Made by a program: the position numbers and the translations under genes. Under the pieces are notes generated by a model that was given only the letters and a program-made list of their open reading frames with translations, ran no database searches and was not told the DNA's origin. Below are positions 16,304 through 26,304 of a stretch of 64,000 nt of DNA, piece after piece. The stretch lies in NCBI GenBank assembly GCA_021298015.1, contig JAJTGY010000010.1, positions 90,800-154,799 of the forward strand, written 5' to 3'. The DNA comes from Flammeovirgaceae bacterium. GTDB taxonomy: Bacteria; Bacteroidota; Bacteroidia; Cytophagales; Cyclobacteriaceae. Position 1 is the stretch's first letter. Every line of letters starts with the position of its first letter.

Positions 16304-18688
16304 TTGAAGAAACTCTTTGTCCTATTTTTGATTGGCTGTTCGTATTCAGCATCAAGTCAGCAAAGCCACATTTTTGGCGATCCCCGTGCTTCGCAACCAG
16401 CTCAGTGGTCTGTCACCGGCAAAGTAACACAGACCGAAAACGGCCTGCCCGTGGAAGGGGCTCATTTTTACGCTGACGGACTGACAACAGGCACCACCTC
16501 TGACTCAACCGGGCGTTATTTTTTATTACTGCCACCCGGAACACATCGCCTTACGGTGCGGCATATCAGTCGTGTACCCCAAACTGCCATTTTCGAACTG
16601 TTTGGACATGGTGTGATCCACTTTTCCCTGGAGGAAAAAGCAATGGCGCTGGAGGAAGTGGTGGTAGAATCGCGGGGTAACCAGTCTGTGCTGAAGGAAC
16701 CATTCAGTGGGGTCGTGTCACTGAATCGTCAACAGTTGAAGTCGATTCCCGCACTTTTAGGAGAGGCCGACATTGGCCGGTCTCTTCAATATCTGCCGGG
16801 CGTTACGTCAGCCGGGGAAGGTGCATCCGGAAACAACATACGAGGCGGCCGAACAGATCAAAATCTGATGCTAATCAACGATGCCCTGGTTCTCAGCGCA
16901 AACCACGCGGCTGGTTTTCTGTCACCGTTCAATGCCGAAGTCGCGGAGAGCTTTTTGCTATACAAAGGTGTAATGCCAAGCTACTACGGAGGTCGCTCCG
17001 CCTCTACTTTAGCCATTCGAATGCGCAAAGGAGACTTCGAAATCTGGAAGTCACAACTGTCGGGAGGAACGGCAGTTCAAAAAATTCTGATTGAAGGCCC
17101 ACTACGAAAAAATTCGGTTAGTATACTAAGCACCGGGCGTTTAAGCACCGTCAACTGGATGTTTAATCGCGCACGGAATACGGATGTCCAGTCCAGCAAA
17201 GTCAATTTTAGTGATTCTTACTCCAGCATCTCCGCTAAACTCAACTCAAAACACTTTCTTGATGTTGCACTCTTAACGACTCAGGATTTCCTGCAGGTTG
17301 GCGATCGCTTTGGATACGAATGGTCGAGTTATGTCGGATCGCTCGCGTGGAAGGGTGTGTTGACGGAAAAACTCTCAGCCTCCGCCCTATTCGCAACAGG
17401 CAGTTTCAAGAATGGTTTCTTTGAACTCAATAGTCCGCAGGCGGCCAAATTGAACAACGGCCTTGGTTACAACCAGTTCAAATTGACCATGTTCTGGAGC
17501 AATGCCCAACATGACGTAACGGCCGGTGGCGAGGCTATCCTCTACCAAACACTCCCTGAAATGCTGTCGCCCGCAGACCCCGAATCAGTTGTTGAACCTG
17601 ACCAAATCCAAAAAGGCCAAGGACTTGAGTCATCTTTTTTTCTATCTGACGACTGGACTTTGTCGCCCGGAATTACATTATCGATTGGGCTTCGGTATTC
17701 CCGCTTTCAAGGCCTCGGCCCAGAAAATGTGTATTCGTATTTGGATGGTGTGCCGCGCTCTATCAACTCAATTACGGATACTACCTATTACTCTGCCAAC
17801 AGTCGGACCAAGACATACGATGGATGGGAACCTCGGGCATCCATCAGTGTAAAACTATCAACAAATCACTCCGTAAAAGTTGGTTACTCGAGAGTGTTCC
17901 AATACATCCACTCATTGTCAAACACCGCTTCACCAACGCCCATTGACCTGTGGCAACTGAGTACCCCCCACATTTCGCCCCAGACATCTGACAACTTCTC
18001 GATTGGACACCACGCTAACCTAAAAGACAACAAATGGTCAACAACCCTTGAAGCTTTTTACCGGGCATCATCAAACCAACTGGAATACAAAGACTTTGCT
18101 GACCTGAATCTCAACCCGCATATTGAAACCGAAGTAGCGCAGGGTTTAGGCAAATCTTATGGCGTTGAAATACAGGTGAAACGCAATAGTGGCAAATGGA
18201 CAGGCTGGTTGTCGTATACTTTTTCCCGGAGCCTTGTCCAGCTCAACAGTCCCGATCCTGAATTCAACGTAAACCGGGGCCAGTGGTTTGCTGCGAATCA
18301 CGATCGCCCCCATGTTGCGGCCCTGGTGATCAATCGAAAATTGTGGCCAAAGGGCCTTATGGGCATCACCGCCAATTATGCCACCGGCAGGCCGTTGACT
18401 GCCGTTGATACCTATTACTTCCTCGATGGCGCCACCATCCCAAACTTTTCAGATCGGAATCAGTATCGCATCCCAAACTACTTCAGAATTGATTTTTCCG
18501 TCACGACCGGCAGTGTATTCAAAAAAATTGATGATAGTCTCACCTTCAGCCTGTATAACTTGTTGCACCGTGACAATGCCTTTTCCGTTTTCTTTCAACC
18601 TGCTCCCAATCAACCCCGCCCCCTGCCCTATCAACTTGCCCTGATCGGTGTGGCCGTTCCCGCGATTTCCTATACTGTTCGACTCTGA
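16304..18688 (+). CDS. TonB-dependent outer-membrane receptor
   Basis: 794 residues. The start is TTG at 16304, because no ATG or GTG is available between the stop at 16268 and this codon; it gives a good signal peptide MKKLFVLFLIGCSYSASSQQ. A carboxypeptidase-regulatory-like beta domain covers about 36-110 (VTGKVTQTENGLPVEGAHFYADG). The plug follows (about 120-240, with NIRGGRTDQNLMLINDALV), then a 22-strand type barrel. It lacks the size and signature of SusC. Such receptors import siderophores, cofactors or oligomers with TonB energy. The DUF4249 lipoprotein starts 4 nt after its stop, a common pairing in Bacteroidota. The substrate is unknown. Eight T residues precede the start codon. Confidence 0.9.
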   Translation: MKKLFVLFLIGCSYSASSQQSHIFGDPRASQPAQWSVTGKVTQTENGLPVEGAHFYADGLTTGTTSDSTGRYFLLLPPGTHRLTVRHISRVPQTAIFELFGHGVIHFSLEEKAMALEEVVVESRGNQSVLKEPFSGVVSLNRQQLKSIPALLGEADIGRSLQYLPGVTSAGEGASGNNIRGGRTDQNLMLINDALVLSANHAAGFLSPFNAEVAESFLLYKGVMPSYYGGRSASTLAIRMRKGDFEIWKSQLSGGTAVQKILIEGPLRKNSVSILSTGRLSTVNWMFNRARNTDVQSSKVNFSDSYSSISAKLNSKHFLDVALLTTQDFLQVGDRFGYEWSSYVGSLAWKGVLTEKLSASALFATGSFKNGFFELNSPQAAKLNNGLGYNQFKLTMFWSNAQHDVTAGGEAILYQTLPEMLSPADPESVVEPDQIQKGQGLESSFFLSDDWTLSPGITLSIGLRYSRFQGLGPENVYSYLDGVPRSINSITDTTYYSANSRTKTYDGWEPRASISVKLSTNHSVKVGYSRVFQYIHSLSNTASPTPIDLWQLSTPHISPQTSDNFSIGHHANLKDNKWSTTLEAFYRASSNQLEYKDFADLNLNPHIETEVAQGLGKSYGVEIQVKRNSGKWTGWLSYTFSRSLVQLNSPDPEFNVNRGQWFAANHDRPHVAALVINRKLWPKGLMGITANYATGRPLTAVDTYYFLDGATIPNFSDRNQYRIPNYFRIDFSVTTGSVFKKIDDSLTFSLYNLLHRDNAFSVFFQPAPNQPRPLPYQLALIGVAVPAISYTVRL

Positions 18689-18692
18689 GCTT

Positions 18693-19727
18693 ATGCGTGC
18701 ATCTTCCTTATCCCTACTCTTCCCCATAATTCTATTCAGCACCTGTATTGGCGTTATCGATTTTCCGGTGAACGAAGTAAGCTATGTGGTGATCTACGGA
18801 CAACTGACAAATCTGGATGAACCACAGCTGATTCAGGTAGGCCGATCGTCTTCGCGGGGCAAACCACCACAGCCGATCAGCGGGGCCCAAGTAGAGCTAA
18901 TCAGCAGTCAGGGCAATTTTAATGCCGTTGAAATCAAGCCCGGGCAATACCTCATTCAAGGTTTAATGGGTGGCGTCCCGGGGCAATCTTATTCGCTTAC
19001 CGTTCGGATCGGCAGTCGAACGTATCGGTCACAAGTTGAGACCATGCCCCTCTCTGTCGGTGTTGACTCCGCGTATCACACCTTTTCAGATGAATCGGTT
19101 ATCACCAGTGACGGAAAACGTCTTGTGCGGTTGATCTATGTACATTCGAAATCAACCCTTCCGAACTCGAACAACTTATTTCTGCGATGGGAAGTTGAAG
19201 AGAACTATTACTTTGATCTCACTGATTTTCCCGATCCTTTTAACACGCCTCCGCCTCCTTGCTATGCCTCGGACCGGGTAAACCCGCAGAAGATCAATCT
19301 GGTTAATACAGCTGCGCTCACTAAGAATCAAATAGATCAGCAACTGGCAACGCGTGAAGTCGACTTCACCTTCAAAAGCCGTCACTATTTCACCGTCCGG
19401 CAGCTGAGCATTACTGCTAACTGCCATTCCTATTGGGCAAGGATTCGAGATGTACTCGCAAACCGAGGTTCACCCTTCGACACACCACCCGCTACCGTTA
19501 TCGGAAACTTCACCAATCCGGATGATCCGGCTGAAAAAGTGCTGGGATACTTTGAGGTAGCCAACGTTTCGATCAATCGCTTTTTTCTTGTGCCTGGCTG
19601 GATTCCCTTTTACCTGGAGCCCTATTGCGAATACAATCCCGATAAGCCCTTTGACAGATATCCGGCTATCTGCCTGGACTGCAGCAAACTGCCGAACGGA
19701 TCGGGCGAGCCGCCACCGTGGTTTTAG
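18693..19727 (+). CDS. DUF4249 lipoprotein
   Basis: 344 residues from ATG 18693, 4 nt after the receptor stop; an earlier in-frame start would overlap the receptor and lacks a signal. The N-terminus MRASSLSLLFPIILFSTC is a plausible lipoprotein signal, although Phe at -3 and Thr at -1 make the lipobox weak. The following beta-rich part (YVVIYGQLTNLDEPQLIQVGRS...PISGAQVELIS) matches DUF4249, which is repeatedly encoded beside TonB-dependent receptors. It contains several Cys in its second half (CYASD, CHSYW, CEYNP, CLDC). Probably a surface or periplasmic partner of the receptor; the biochemical role of the family is unknown. Confidence 0.85.
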   Translation: MRASSLSLLFPIILFSTCIGVIDFPVNEVSYVVIYGQLTNLDEPQLIQVGRSSSRGKPPQPISGAQVELISSQGNFNAVEIKPGQYLIQGLMGGVPGQSYSLTVRIGSRTYRSQVETMPLSVGVDSAYHTFSDESVITSDGKRLVRLIYVHSKSTLPNSNNLFLRWEVEENYYFDLTDFPDPFNTPPPPCYASDRVNPQKINLVNTAALTKNQIDQQLATREVDFTFKSRHYFTVRQLSITANCHSYWARIRDVLANRGSPFDTPPATVIGNFTNPDDPAEKVLGYFEVANVSINRFFLVPGWIPFYLEPYCEYNPDKPFDRYPAICLDCSKLPNGSGEPPPWF

Positions 19728-19777
19728 ACGCACGGTCTAGATTGTCGTTACGGGCTGGTCGAAACCGGACACCGTCT

Positions 19778-22700
19778 CTATTCCACAGACCGGACGTAAT
19801 ACGCCCGTCTGCCTTGCACGGCCAAGATCCACGCAACTCCTGTTGGCGTCCGAATCGTGCTTATCTTGCGCACAACCGACCGGGCGAACGGAGCAATGAC
19901 TTCAACCGTCCCAAACTTTGTATCGTAGACCGCCAGCCCAAATGAATCCAACGCACCCAATCCGATAACCGTTGATTTTGTATTACCCGCAAGCAGCCAG
20001 TGATGCTGATCTTTCATTAAACTGATTTGATTGATACAGCTCAATTGTGCCGGCCCGGCAAATGGCTGAAAGACGTAGTCGCTACCTGTTGAAATCATAG
20101 CTCCGGATTCCATAATCTTCGAACGCTTTCGTTCCACTGTTGCCTCATCTTTAACATTTAGTACATCTGACGGGCCTTGATTCCGGGCGAAGCGTTCATT
20201 GGTCGGAAACAGTCTGTTTATAAAAGGCAATGCCTTACCCATTTGCTGCTTGCTTGACAAGGGGATCAATTGCCCCTTCTGCGGGTAAAACAAAACCGAC
20301 TCGGCATTCCCGTTCCGATCAAAGTCACTCCGCCACAACTCAACTGAAAGTTCTCCACTCGGGCGTAATTTTGTGTTAGATCCTAAATTCCCAAGTAAGA
20401 AATCAACTACACCGTCTTGGTTTAGATCGGCAACGGTTACGGTGCGCCACCATCCTTCAGTACCTGCAAAGCCATTAACAGTCGCAAGTTTAAGCTGACC
20501 CCCTTCATTTCGAAACAAACTTATCGGCATCCAATCGCCCACCACAATTAACTCGGGAAGCCTGCCTGCACCTGGCGAAAACCACTGGGCATCGGTCACC
20601 ATTCCGGGCGACAGATGCTGGGCGACTACAAATCTCAGGTTTCCATCATTTCGAAGCAGGTAACTAACGGGCGTCTGCCCGTACTGCCCTGGCACTGCAC
20701 GAGCACCAACAAAAATATCTTCATCTCCATCACCATCTACGTCTGCTGTTCGAACGCAGGAAGCATTCAAACGAACTGAAGGAAAGTGCGGTGATCGGAC
20801 AAAGCTGCCGTTCCCCACGTTGACGTATAGGCGCATATCCAACTCGTCAGACAGCTCATTGGTGAAATTTCCCCCGCTGACTACCAACAAATCCAGATCT
20901 CCATCTTTCTCTGCATCAAAGAAGACAGCATCAACATCCTCGGAATCGGAGTCCTGCTCAAAGGTGCCGCTCGGGTCGAATCGAACAAAACCCGAATGGG
21001 TGTGCAGATGCAGTTCGGCTGCCTGACCCTTTGCCCCTCCAAAAAAAATATCATCAAAACCATCTCCGTTTACGTCACCCACGGCAAGGGCGGGCCCCTC
21101 TCTCGATAACAAGTATGGAATAAGAGGCTCTCGATCATAGTCCCGGAATCCCGAATCCTCACGATGAAAAAAGGAAAGTGGACGAACTTCCCAAGGTGTA
21201 CCGGTCTCCACCAAAAAAACCTCCTCGACTGATTTACCGGAACCTTGTTCCAGGGTTATCTCGCCTCTAGGTGCCCCCCTGAACATTTCTTCCTGGCCGT
21301 CTGCCCAACGAACAAGAATGCTATCTACCGTCTCAGTGCCCAGGCCAATATGCAAGGTTGGTGACACCGAGGACAGGAATCCGCGTGTAGCAATATTTTC
21401 TCGCAGGTATTTTCCTGTACCTGAAAACACCTCCACGGTACTGCTCAAGCCGAATTGGCAACGAGTTGCTTTCAACCTTAACTTCAAAAAGTTTTTTGCA
21501 GATCCAGGCGATGTCTCATTGCGGTAAATAAAAGCCGGCATGTTAACATTATTGACAACCAGATCCAGGTCACCGTCATTATCAAGATCGGAATAGGCAG
21601 CCCCTGACGAGTACGAGGCATCGGCCAATCCCCATTGCGCCCCAACATCGTCAAACTTTAACTCATCCCGTGATTTTAAGCAATAGTTCGAAATCTTAAG
21701 TGACGGCATCTTTGCAATAAGCTCGCCATCGGCTATTTGACCACCTTTGCGGGCCATATTCGCCTGGTAGTGGATGTAATCCAGATCATTAGGCCGTTTG
21801 TAAATGCCGTTTGTAACAAAGATCTCGTGCCGGGTGTCATTATCGAGGTCAGCCATGAGGCAAGACCAACTCCAGTCGGTGGCCTCAATGCCTGACCACT
21901 GCGCAATCTCCTGAAAGAATGACTTCCGATTTAACTGTAATGCATTGCGCACGTTCTGCGGCCCATACCCAAATGCCAGTTTGATATCAGATACTTCCTG
22001 TGTATCCTCGGCAGCTGATTTTTGTAAGATGTAGGGGTCATCCGGAAGCATATCCAATGTCATAATTTCTGGATATCCATCCCGATTCAAATCAGCCGCA
22101 TCAACGCCCATGGAGTACCGGCTGGTGTGGCCTAGCCAGGCCGATGACGATTCGGTGAATGTCTTATTCTGATTATTGATATAGAGATAGTCAATTTCAT
22201 GAAAGTCATTTGCTACATATAAATCTAACCACCCATCCTGGTTAACATCGGTGGCCACCACCCCTAATCCATATCCAATCGAACTTGACCAAATTCCGGC
22301 TGACTGGGTGACATCACGAAAAAAAACTCTACCCCCCTCTTCAACCCGTTCAAAGAGCCGGTCGCCAGACTTGGGATCTACCTCCTGCCTGAGCGATGAT
22401 GGACCATAGTTGGCTACCTGGTGAACAGAGTGATTTAACAGGTACACATCCTGATCACCATCCCGGTCGTAATCAAAAAAAACCGCCTGAGTGGAGAACC
22501 CTGAAAAATCCAAGCCATACTGGGCGGATTGCTCCATAAAAGTTAAGTCGCCTTGATTAACATACAAGAGATTATGCCCCTTTACCCCCTTGTAATCTCC
22601 GACCTGGCACACGTAGAAGTCCACCCATCCATCCATGTTGACATCGCAAATGGTAACCCCGGTCGACCAGTCCCCTTTGTTTTGGTTTACACCTGCTGAG

Positions 22701-22999
22701 GCTGAAATGTCGTCAAATTGAAAATTGCCTTTGTTCAGGTACAAAAAGTGGCCTACCTCATTTCCAGTAAAGAATATATCCTCAAGTCCGTCACGATTAA
22801 CATCCGCAACAGCGACACCACCGCCATTGTAGTAATACAAGTACTGCACGATGTTGAGTTTGCGCTCATTAAGCTGATTTTGAAACGCAACGCCAGTGGC
22901 AGCAGGCGACATTAATTGGAAAAGCGGTTTATCTGCCGTATGGCGGCAGCCCGCCATCGCCAAGCAAGCCAACAGAAAGTAAAGCCCGTGGCTTTTCAT
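19778..22999 (-). CDS. FG-GAP/VCBS and ASPIC-UnbV repeat lipoprotein (paralogue 1)
   Basis: 1,073 residues with a lipoprotein signal ending at C18 (LLACLAMAGC). Many FG-GAP/VCBS blades follow, each with a calcium-type DxDxDG loop (DVNRDGLED, DYDRDGDQD, DLDNDGDLD, DVDGDGDED). They should fold as two beta-propellers. Between them near residues 510-590 is an ASPIC/UnbV-type module (LRLKATRCQFGLSSTVEVFSG..LHIGLG...VRWADGQEE). Such CRTAC1-like proteins sit beside SusC/D pairs in many Bacteroidota and are presumed surface glycan- or protein-binding lipoproteins; no enzymatic role is established. It overlaps paralogue 2 by 4 nt (ATGA). It is the last gene of its operon and converges on the DUF4249 gene. 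Confidence 0.88.
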   Translation of the reverse strand: MKSHGLYFLLACLAMAGCRHTADKPLFQLMSPAATGVAFQNQLNERKLNIVQYLYYYNGGGVAVADVNRDGLEDIFFTGNEVGHFLYLNKGNFQFDDISASAGVNQNKGDWSTGVTICDVNMDGWVDFYVCQVGDYKGVKGHNLLYVNQGDLTFMEQSAQYGLDFSGFSTQAVFFDYDRDGDQDVYLLNHSVHQVANYGPSSLRQEVDPKSGDRLFERVEEGGRVFFRDVTQSAGIWSSSIGYGLGVVATDVNQDGWLDLYVANDFHEIDYLYINNQNKTFTESSSAWLGHTSRYSMGVDAADLNRDGYPEIMTLDMLPDDPYILQKSAAEDTQEVSDIKLAFGYGPQNVRNALQLNRKSFFQEIAQWSGIEATDWSWSCLMADLDNDTRHEIFVTNGIYKRPNDLDYIHYQANMARKGGQIADGELIAKMPSLKISNYCLKSRDELKFDDVGAQWGLADASYSSGAAYSDLDNDGDLDLVVNNVNMPAFIYRNETSPGSAKNFLKLRLKATRCQFGLSSTVEVFSGTGKYLRENIATRGFLSSVSPTLHIGLGTETVDSILVRWADGQEEMFRGAPRGEITLEQGSGKSVEEVFLVETGTPWEVRPLSFFHREDSGFRDYDREPLIPYLLSREGPALAVGDVNGDGFDDIFFGGAKGQAAELHLHTHSGFVRFDPSGTFEQDSDSEDVDAVFFDAEKDGDLDLLVVSGGNFTNELSDELDMRLYVNVGNGSFVRSPHFPSVRLNASCVRTADVDGDGDEDIFVGARAVPGQYGQTPVSYLLRNDGNLRFVVAQHLSPGMVTDAQWFSPGAGRLPELIVVGDWMPISLFRNEGGQLKLATVNGFAGTEGWWRTVTVADLNQDGVVDFLLGNLGSNTKLRPSGELSVELWRSDFDRNGNAESVLFYPQKGQLIPLSSKQQMGKALPFINRLFPTNERFARNQGPSDVLNVKDEATVERKRSKIMESGAMISTGSDYVFQPFAGPAQLSCINQISLMKDQHHWLLAGNTKSTVIGLGALDSFGLAVYDTKFGTVEVIAPFARSVVRKISTIRTPTGVAWILAVQGRRAYYVRSVE

Positions 23000-25900
23000 T
23001 CCGGTTGGGAATACAAGGTCAAGCTGTCCTGGTTGGCCGTTACCATCAGGAGTTTCTGTCCGGCAACATCTATTGTCCGAATCGCTCTCGCGGAAAGCAC
23101 TTTCGTCAACCCCGTCTGCAAGTAAGGAACCGCCTCAAATTGCATGTTACCCTTTCCCTGTAGAAGAACACCTCCGAGAAGGGCATCGTAGCGGCCGGCC
23201 TCGGGTTTAACCTCAAACAGGTTGCCCGCCAGAATTAGATCAGACACCCCATCTTTATTGTAGTCAAGAGACGAAATAGCGTAGACGGGAGCAAATTGAG
23301 CTTCCACCGGTAACGGCCGTAACTGCCACCGCCCGTTACCCTTATTCTCGACCACCGAAGTCGCCATGTAATTCGCTTCCAAACGAACCGATTTAGCCAA
23401 TGCCCCTTTACCAAATACATCGTGAAGAGCCAAATTGTTATAGTCGGCATACTTTAGAAACTTCTTTTTCAACCCGGGCATCTGGGCGATCAGATCGTGC
23501 CGTAACGCGAGAGGCGTCCAGTTGCCTTTTTGATTCAAAGCGTAAACAGGTTCTACTGAGCCATTGGAATCAAAATCACCGACAAACAGGCCGAGCTTTT
23601 GTTCCTCGTTGACTTTAAAACGTGAGTTTAAGCCATGGTTGCCCACTACCAAATCAGGATCACCATCCTGATCAATATCCGAGCAATACACGGTATTCCA
23701 CCAACCCCGATAACCGGAAAGTTCATTCTTAGAAAGCGAAAACACACCATCCTGGTTTTCCAAAATCAAAATTTCGGTCCAATCGCCCACTAAAACCAAA
23801 TCCTGGTCGCGATCCCCATCATAATCCAGTGCTGCCGCGTCTGTGATCATACCTAATCCGGATAACAAGGACGCGCGATCGGCAGTACGCTCAAGGAATC
23901 GTCCTGAACCATCATTCAGAAACAGGTGACTGCCTGGCGTCATGCCGTAGGCGAAGGGAACCATTCGAGATCCGGTGAAAAGATCAAGATCTCCATCATT
24001 ATCCCAATCAGCCAAAACCAGCGATGACGTTATTTCGTTAACCCGATCCAAATCAGTTCCCAATAGCCTGGTGAAATCGCCCTTTCCATTGTTGAGGTAG
24101 GCCCGATCACGAAGCGCGGGTGCCCCTAAGCCGAATTCACTTCCACCGCTCGCCACTACCGCGTCCAGGTCGCCATCTCCATCCAAATCACCTAGGACAA
24201 TATCGGTATCCTCACTGTCGCGATCGAGCGCCAACGCAGGTTGTTCACTACGCGTAAATGTGCCTGTTGAATTTTGGAAGAAGATGGTTCCAGGCGAACC
24301 CGCGGATCCACCCAACCAAACATCTTCAAGACCATCACCATTCAGATCGCCCACGGCTGCTGGCGGGCCGCTGGTCGATAACATCTGATAAACCAATCTC
24401 TCCCGATCAAAATCAACGAAGGTATTCTCCGTGTGTTGGTAGTCAAGTCGCCCCTCCACTTTCGCGAAAATAGTGGCTCCTTCCTGTCGGCCCGGCCCGG
24501 GTTCACGAGCATCAGCCTCACGTATGACCAGTGTCTGTTTACATGGAACATTAGCTAAGATGGAAACCTTGCCCGATGGCCAGGTCACACTTAGCGTGTC
24601 GGCAACAGCCACTTCACCTAATCCAATAACCATCACCGGGTCAACGGAGGACTGAAAGCCTCGTGTTGGCATCTGTTCGAGTGTCACCTTACGGCCCGCG
24701 GTGGAAACAACAACCCGGGCTCCGACACCAGCGGTGTTTCGAAGACCGCCTTGGAGGTTTATCCGCAGGTAGCCGGGCGGGGTTTGGCTTTGCTGCGCTG
24801 TATTTTCAAAAACAGCCACCTCGTTGTTTAGCTGGCTTACCACCAGATCCAAATCCCCATCACCATCCAAATCGCCATAGGCCGACCCATTTGAATGTGA
24901 CGGAGTTCCCAAACCCCAGTCATCAGCACGATTATCAAATCGAAGATCACCCGTATTCTTGAAAGCATAGTTAGGAACCGGGTTAACCGGTATCGGATCG
25001 ATCAATGCCCGATAATCAACGCCTTCCTTGGAGATAATTCTGCGTTTTGTTTCATCGCTATCGATAAAGTTAAGATAGTCAAGATCCGTGAGATCCTGAT
25101 AGATACCATTAGCGACAAAAATATCTTTTAGCCCATCGTTATCCATATCAAACATCAAGGCACCCCAACTCCAGTCGGTCGCTTCAACACCCGCCAGGCG
25201 GCCAATTTCACTAAACACACCGCCACCCCGATTCAGATGGAGCATATTGCGAGTGAGTTGATAATGGTAACCGTTCCGTTGATTGTAGTTGAATTTGTCC
25301 CAATTCTCAAACGTAGTGATTTGCTTCATTCGCCTGAGATCACCCGGCAACATATCCGTGACAAAGACATCCAGCCAGCCATCATTATTCACATCCGCCA
25401 TATCTGCCCCCATAGACGCTGCACTAATGGATTGCAGTCGGCTCGTAAGCTCCTCACGAAACGTTCCATTCTTCTGATTGATGTAGAGGTAGTCACGCTC
25501 AAAAAAATCATTGGAGATAAAAATATCAGGCCACGTATCATTGTTCACATCCCCCACCGTAACGCCCAATCCAAACCCAATTTCGCTACCGTAGATTCCA
25601 GCTTCTTCACTCACGTCTTGAAACCGGTCTCCATCGTTTCGAAAGAGCTTATCACCACCGCGCGGATCTCTCGTGTCACGAAGATTATTCATCAGATTAA
25701 ATGTACCGATGGCAGTAAACGAATTGTTGAGCAGGTACATATCCAAATCACCATCCTTATCAAAGTCAAAAAAAGCCGCATGGGTGGAAAGGCCCGGGTC
25801 TGCCAAACCGTAACGTTCGGCCTCCTCAGAAAAAGTAAGATCTCCCCGGTTGATGAATAGCTCATTTTGGCGGTTATCCCCGTCCACATCACCCGAATTA

Positions 25901-26304
25901 CAAACGTAAATATCCAGCCAACCATCACCATTGACATCGGCCATAGCAACGCCCGTACTCCAACCCCTCGAACCTTTTACCCCGGATGTAAGGGTTATGT
26001 CCTCAAACACAAAACTCCCCTTGTTCACATAGAGTTTGTTCTCGCCCAGATTTGAAGTAAGATAGACATCTGGCAATCCATCGTTGTTGATGTCGCCAAT
26101 TCCCACTCCTCCCCCATTATAAAAATTCCGGTAGGTAAAGATGTTGAACTCTTGTGAAAATGATAAATCATTTCGGAAACGCAACCCCGTTCGGGACGAT
26201 GGAAGTTGTTGAAAAAGTGGAGTACGATCCCCGGAGTCACCACAACCGACAAGGAGTGCAGCAAGCAAAACATTTACGCCACCGACTTTTCCCAATAACT
26301 TCAT
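22996..26304 (-). CDS. FG-GAP/VCBS and ASPIC-UnbV repeat lipoprotein (paralogue 2)
   Basis: 1,102 residues; signal with anchored Cys at 21 (LLAALLVGC). The architecture is the same as its neighbours: calcium-loop propeller repeats (DINNDGLPD, DFDKDGDLD, DLDGDGDLD), an ASPIC/UnbV module near 520-600 (INLQGGLRNTAGVGARVVVS...VMVIGLG...VTWPSGK), then a second propeller. It shares with paralogue 3 the segment NDFFERDYLYINQKNGTF and the DWSWGALMFDMDNDGLKDIFVANG block, and is visibly closer to paralogue 3 than to paralogue 1. The start ATG overlaps the stop of the small lipoprotein gene by 1 nt (TAATG). Presumed outer-membrane surface protein of unknown ligand. Confidence 0.88.
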   Translation of the reverse strand: MKLLGKVGGVNVLLAALLVGCGDSGDRTPLFQQLPSSRTGLRFRNDLSFSQEFNIFTYRNFYNGGGVGIGDINNDGLPDVYLTSNLGENKLYVNKGSFVFEDITLTSGVKGSRGWSTGVAMADVNGDGWLDIYVCNSGDVDGDNRQNELFINRGDLTFSEEAERYGLADPGLSTHAAFFDFDKDGDLDMYLLNNSFTAIGTFNLMNNLRDTRDPRGGDKLFRNDGDRFQDVSEEAGIYGSEIGFGLGVTVGDVNNDTWPDIFISNDFFERDYLYINQKNGTFREELTSRLQSISAASMGADMADVNNDGWLDVFVTDMLPGDLRRMKQITTFENWDKFNYNQRNGYHYQLTRNMLHLNRGGGVFSEIGRLAGVEATDWSWGALMFDMDNDGLKDIFVANGIYQDLTDLDYLNFIDSDETKRRIISKEGVDYRALIDPIPVNPVPNYAFKNTGDLRFDNRADDWGLGTPSHSNGSAYGDLDGDGDLDLVVSQLNNEVAVFENTAQQSQTPPGYLRINLQGGLRNTAGVGARVVVSTAGRKVTLEQMPTRGFQSSVDPVMVIGLGEVAVADTLSVTWPSGKVSILANVPCKQTLVIREADAREPGPGRQEGATIFAKVEGRLDYQHTENTFVDFDRERLVYQMLSTSGPPAAVGDLNGDGLEDVWLGGSAGSPGTIFFQNSTGTFTRSEQPALALDRDSEDTDIVLGDLDGDGDLDAVVASGGSEFGLGAPALRDRAYLNNGKGDFTRLLGTDLDRVNEITSSLVLADWDNDGDLDLFTGSRMVPFAYGMTPGSHLFLNDGSGRFLERTADRASLLSGLGMITDAAALDYDGDRDQDLVLVGDWTEILILENQDGVFSLSKNELSGYRGWWNTVYCSDIDQDGDPDLVVGNHGLNSRFKVNEEQKLGLFVGDFDSNGSVEPVYALNQKGNWTPLALRHDLIAQMPGLKKKFLKYADYNNLALHDVFGKGALAKSVRLEANYMATSVVENKGNGRWQLRPLPVEAQFAPVYAISSLDYNKDGVSDLILAGNLFEVKPEAGRYDALLGGVLLQGKGNMQFEAVPYLQTGLTKVLSARAIRTIDVAGQKLLMVTANQDSLTLYSQPE

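Noticed and set aside
16189-16476. Plus-strand frame overlapping the TonB receptor start
   Set aside because: It has no domain and overlaps the receptor signal peptide in another frame.
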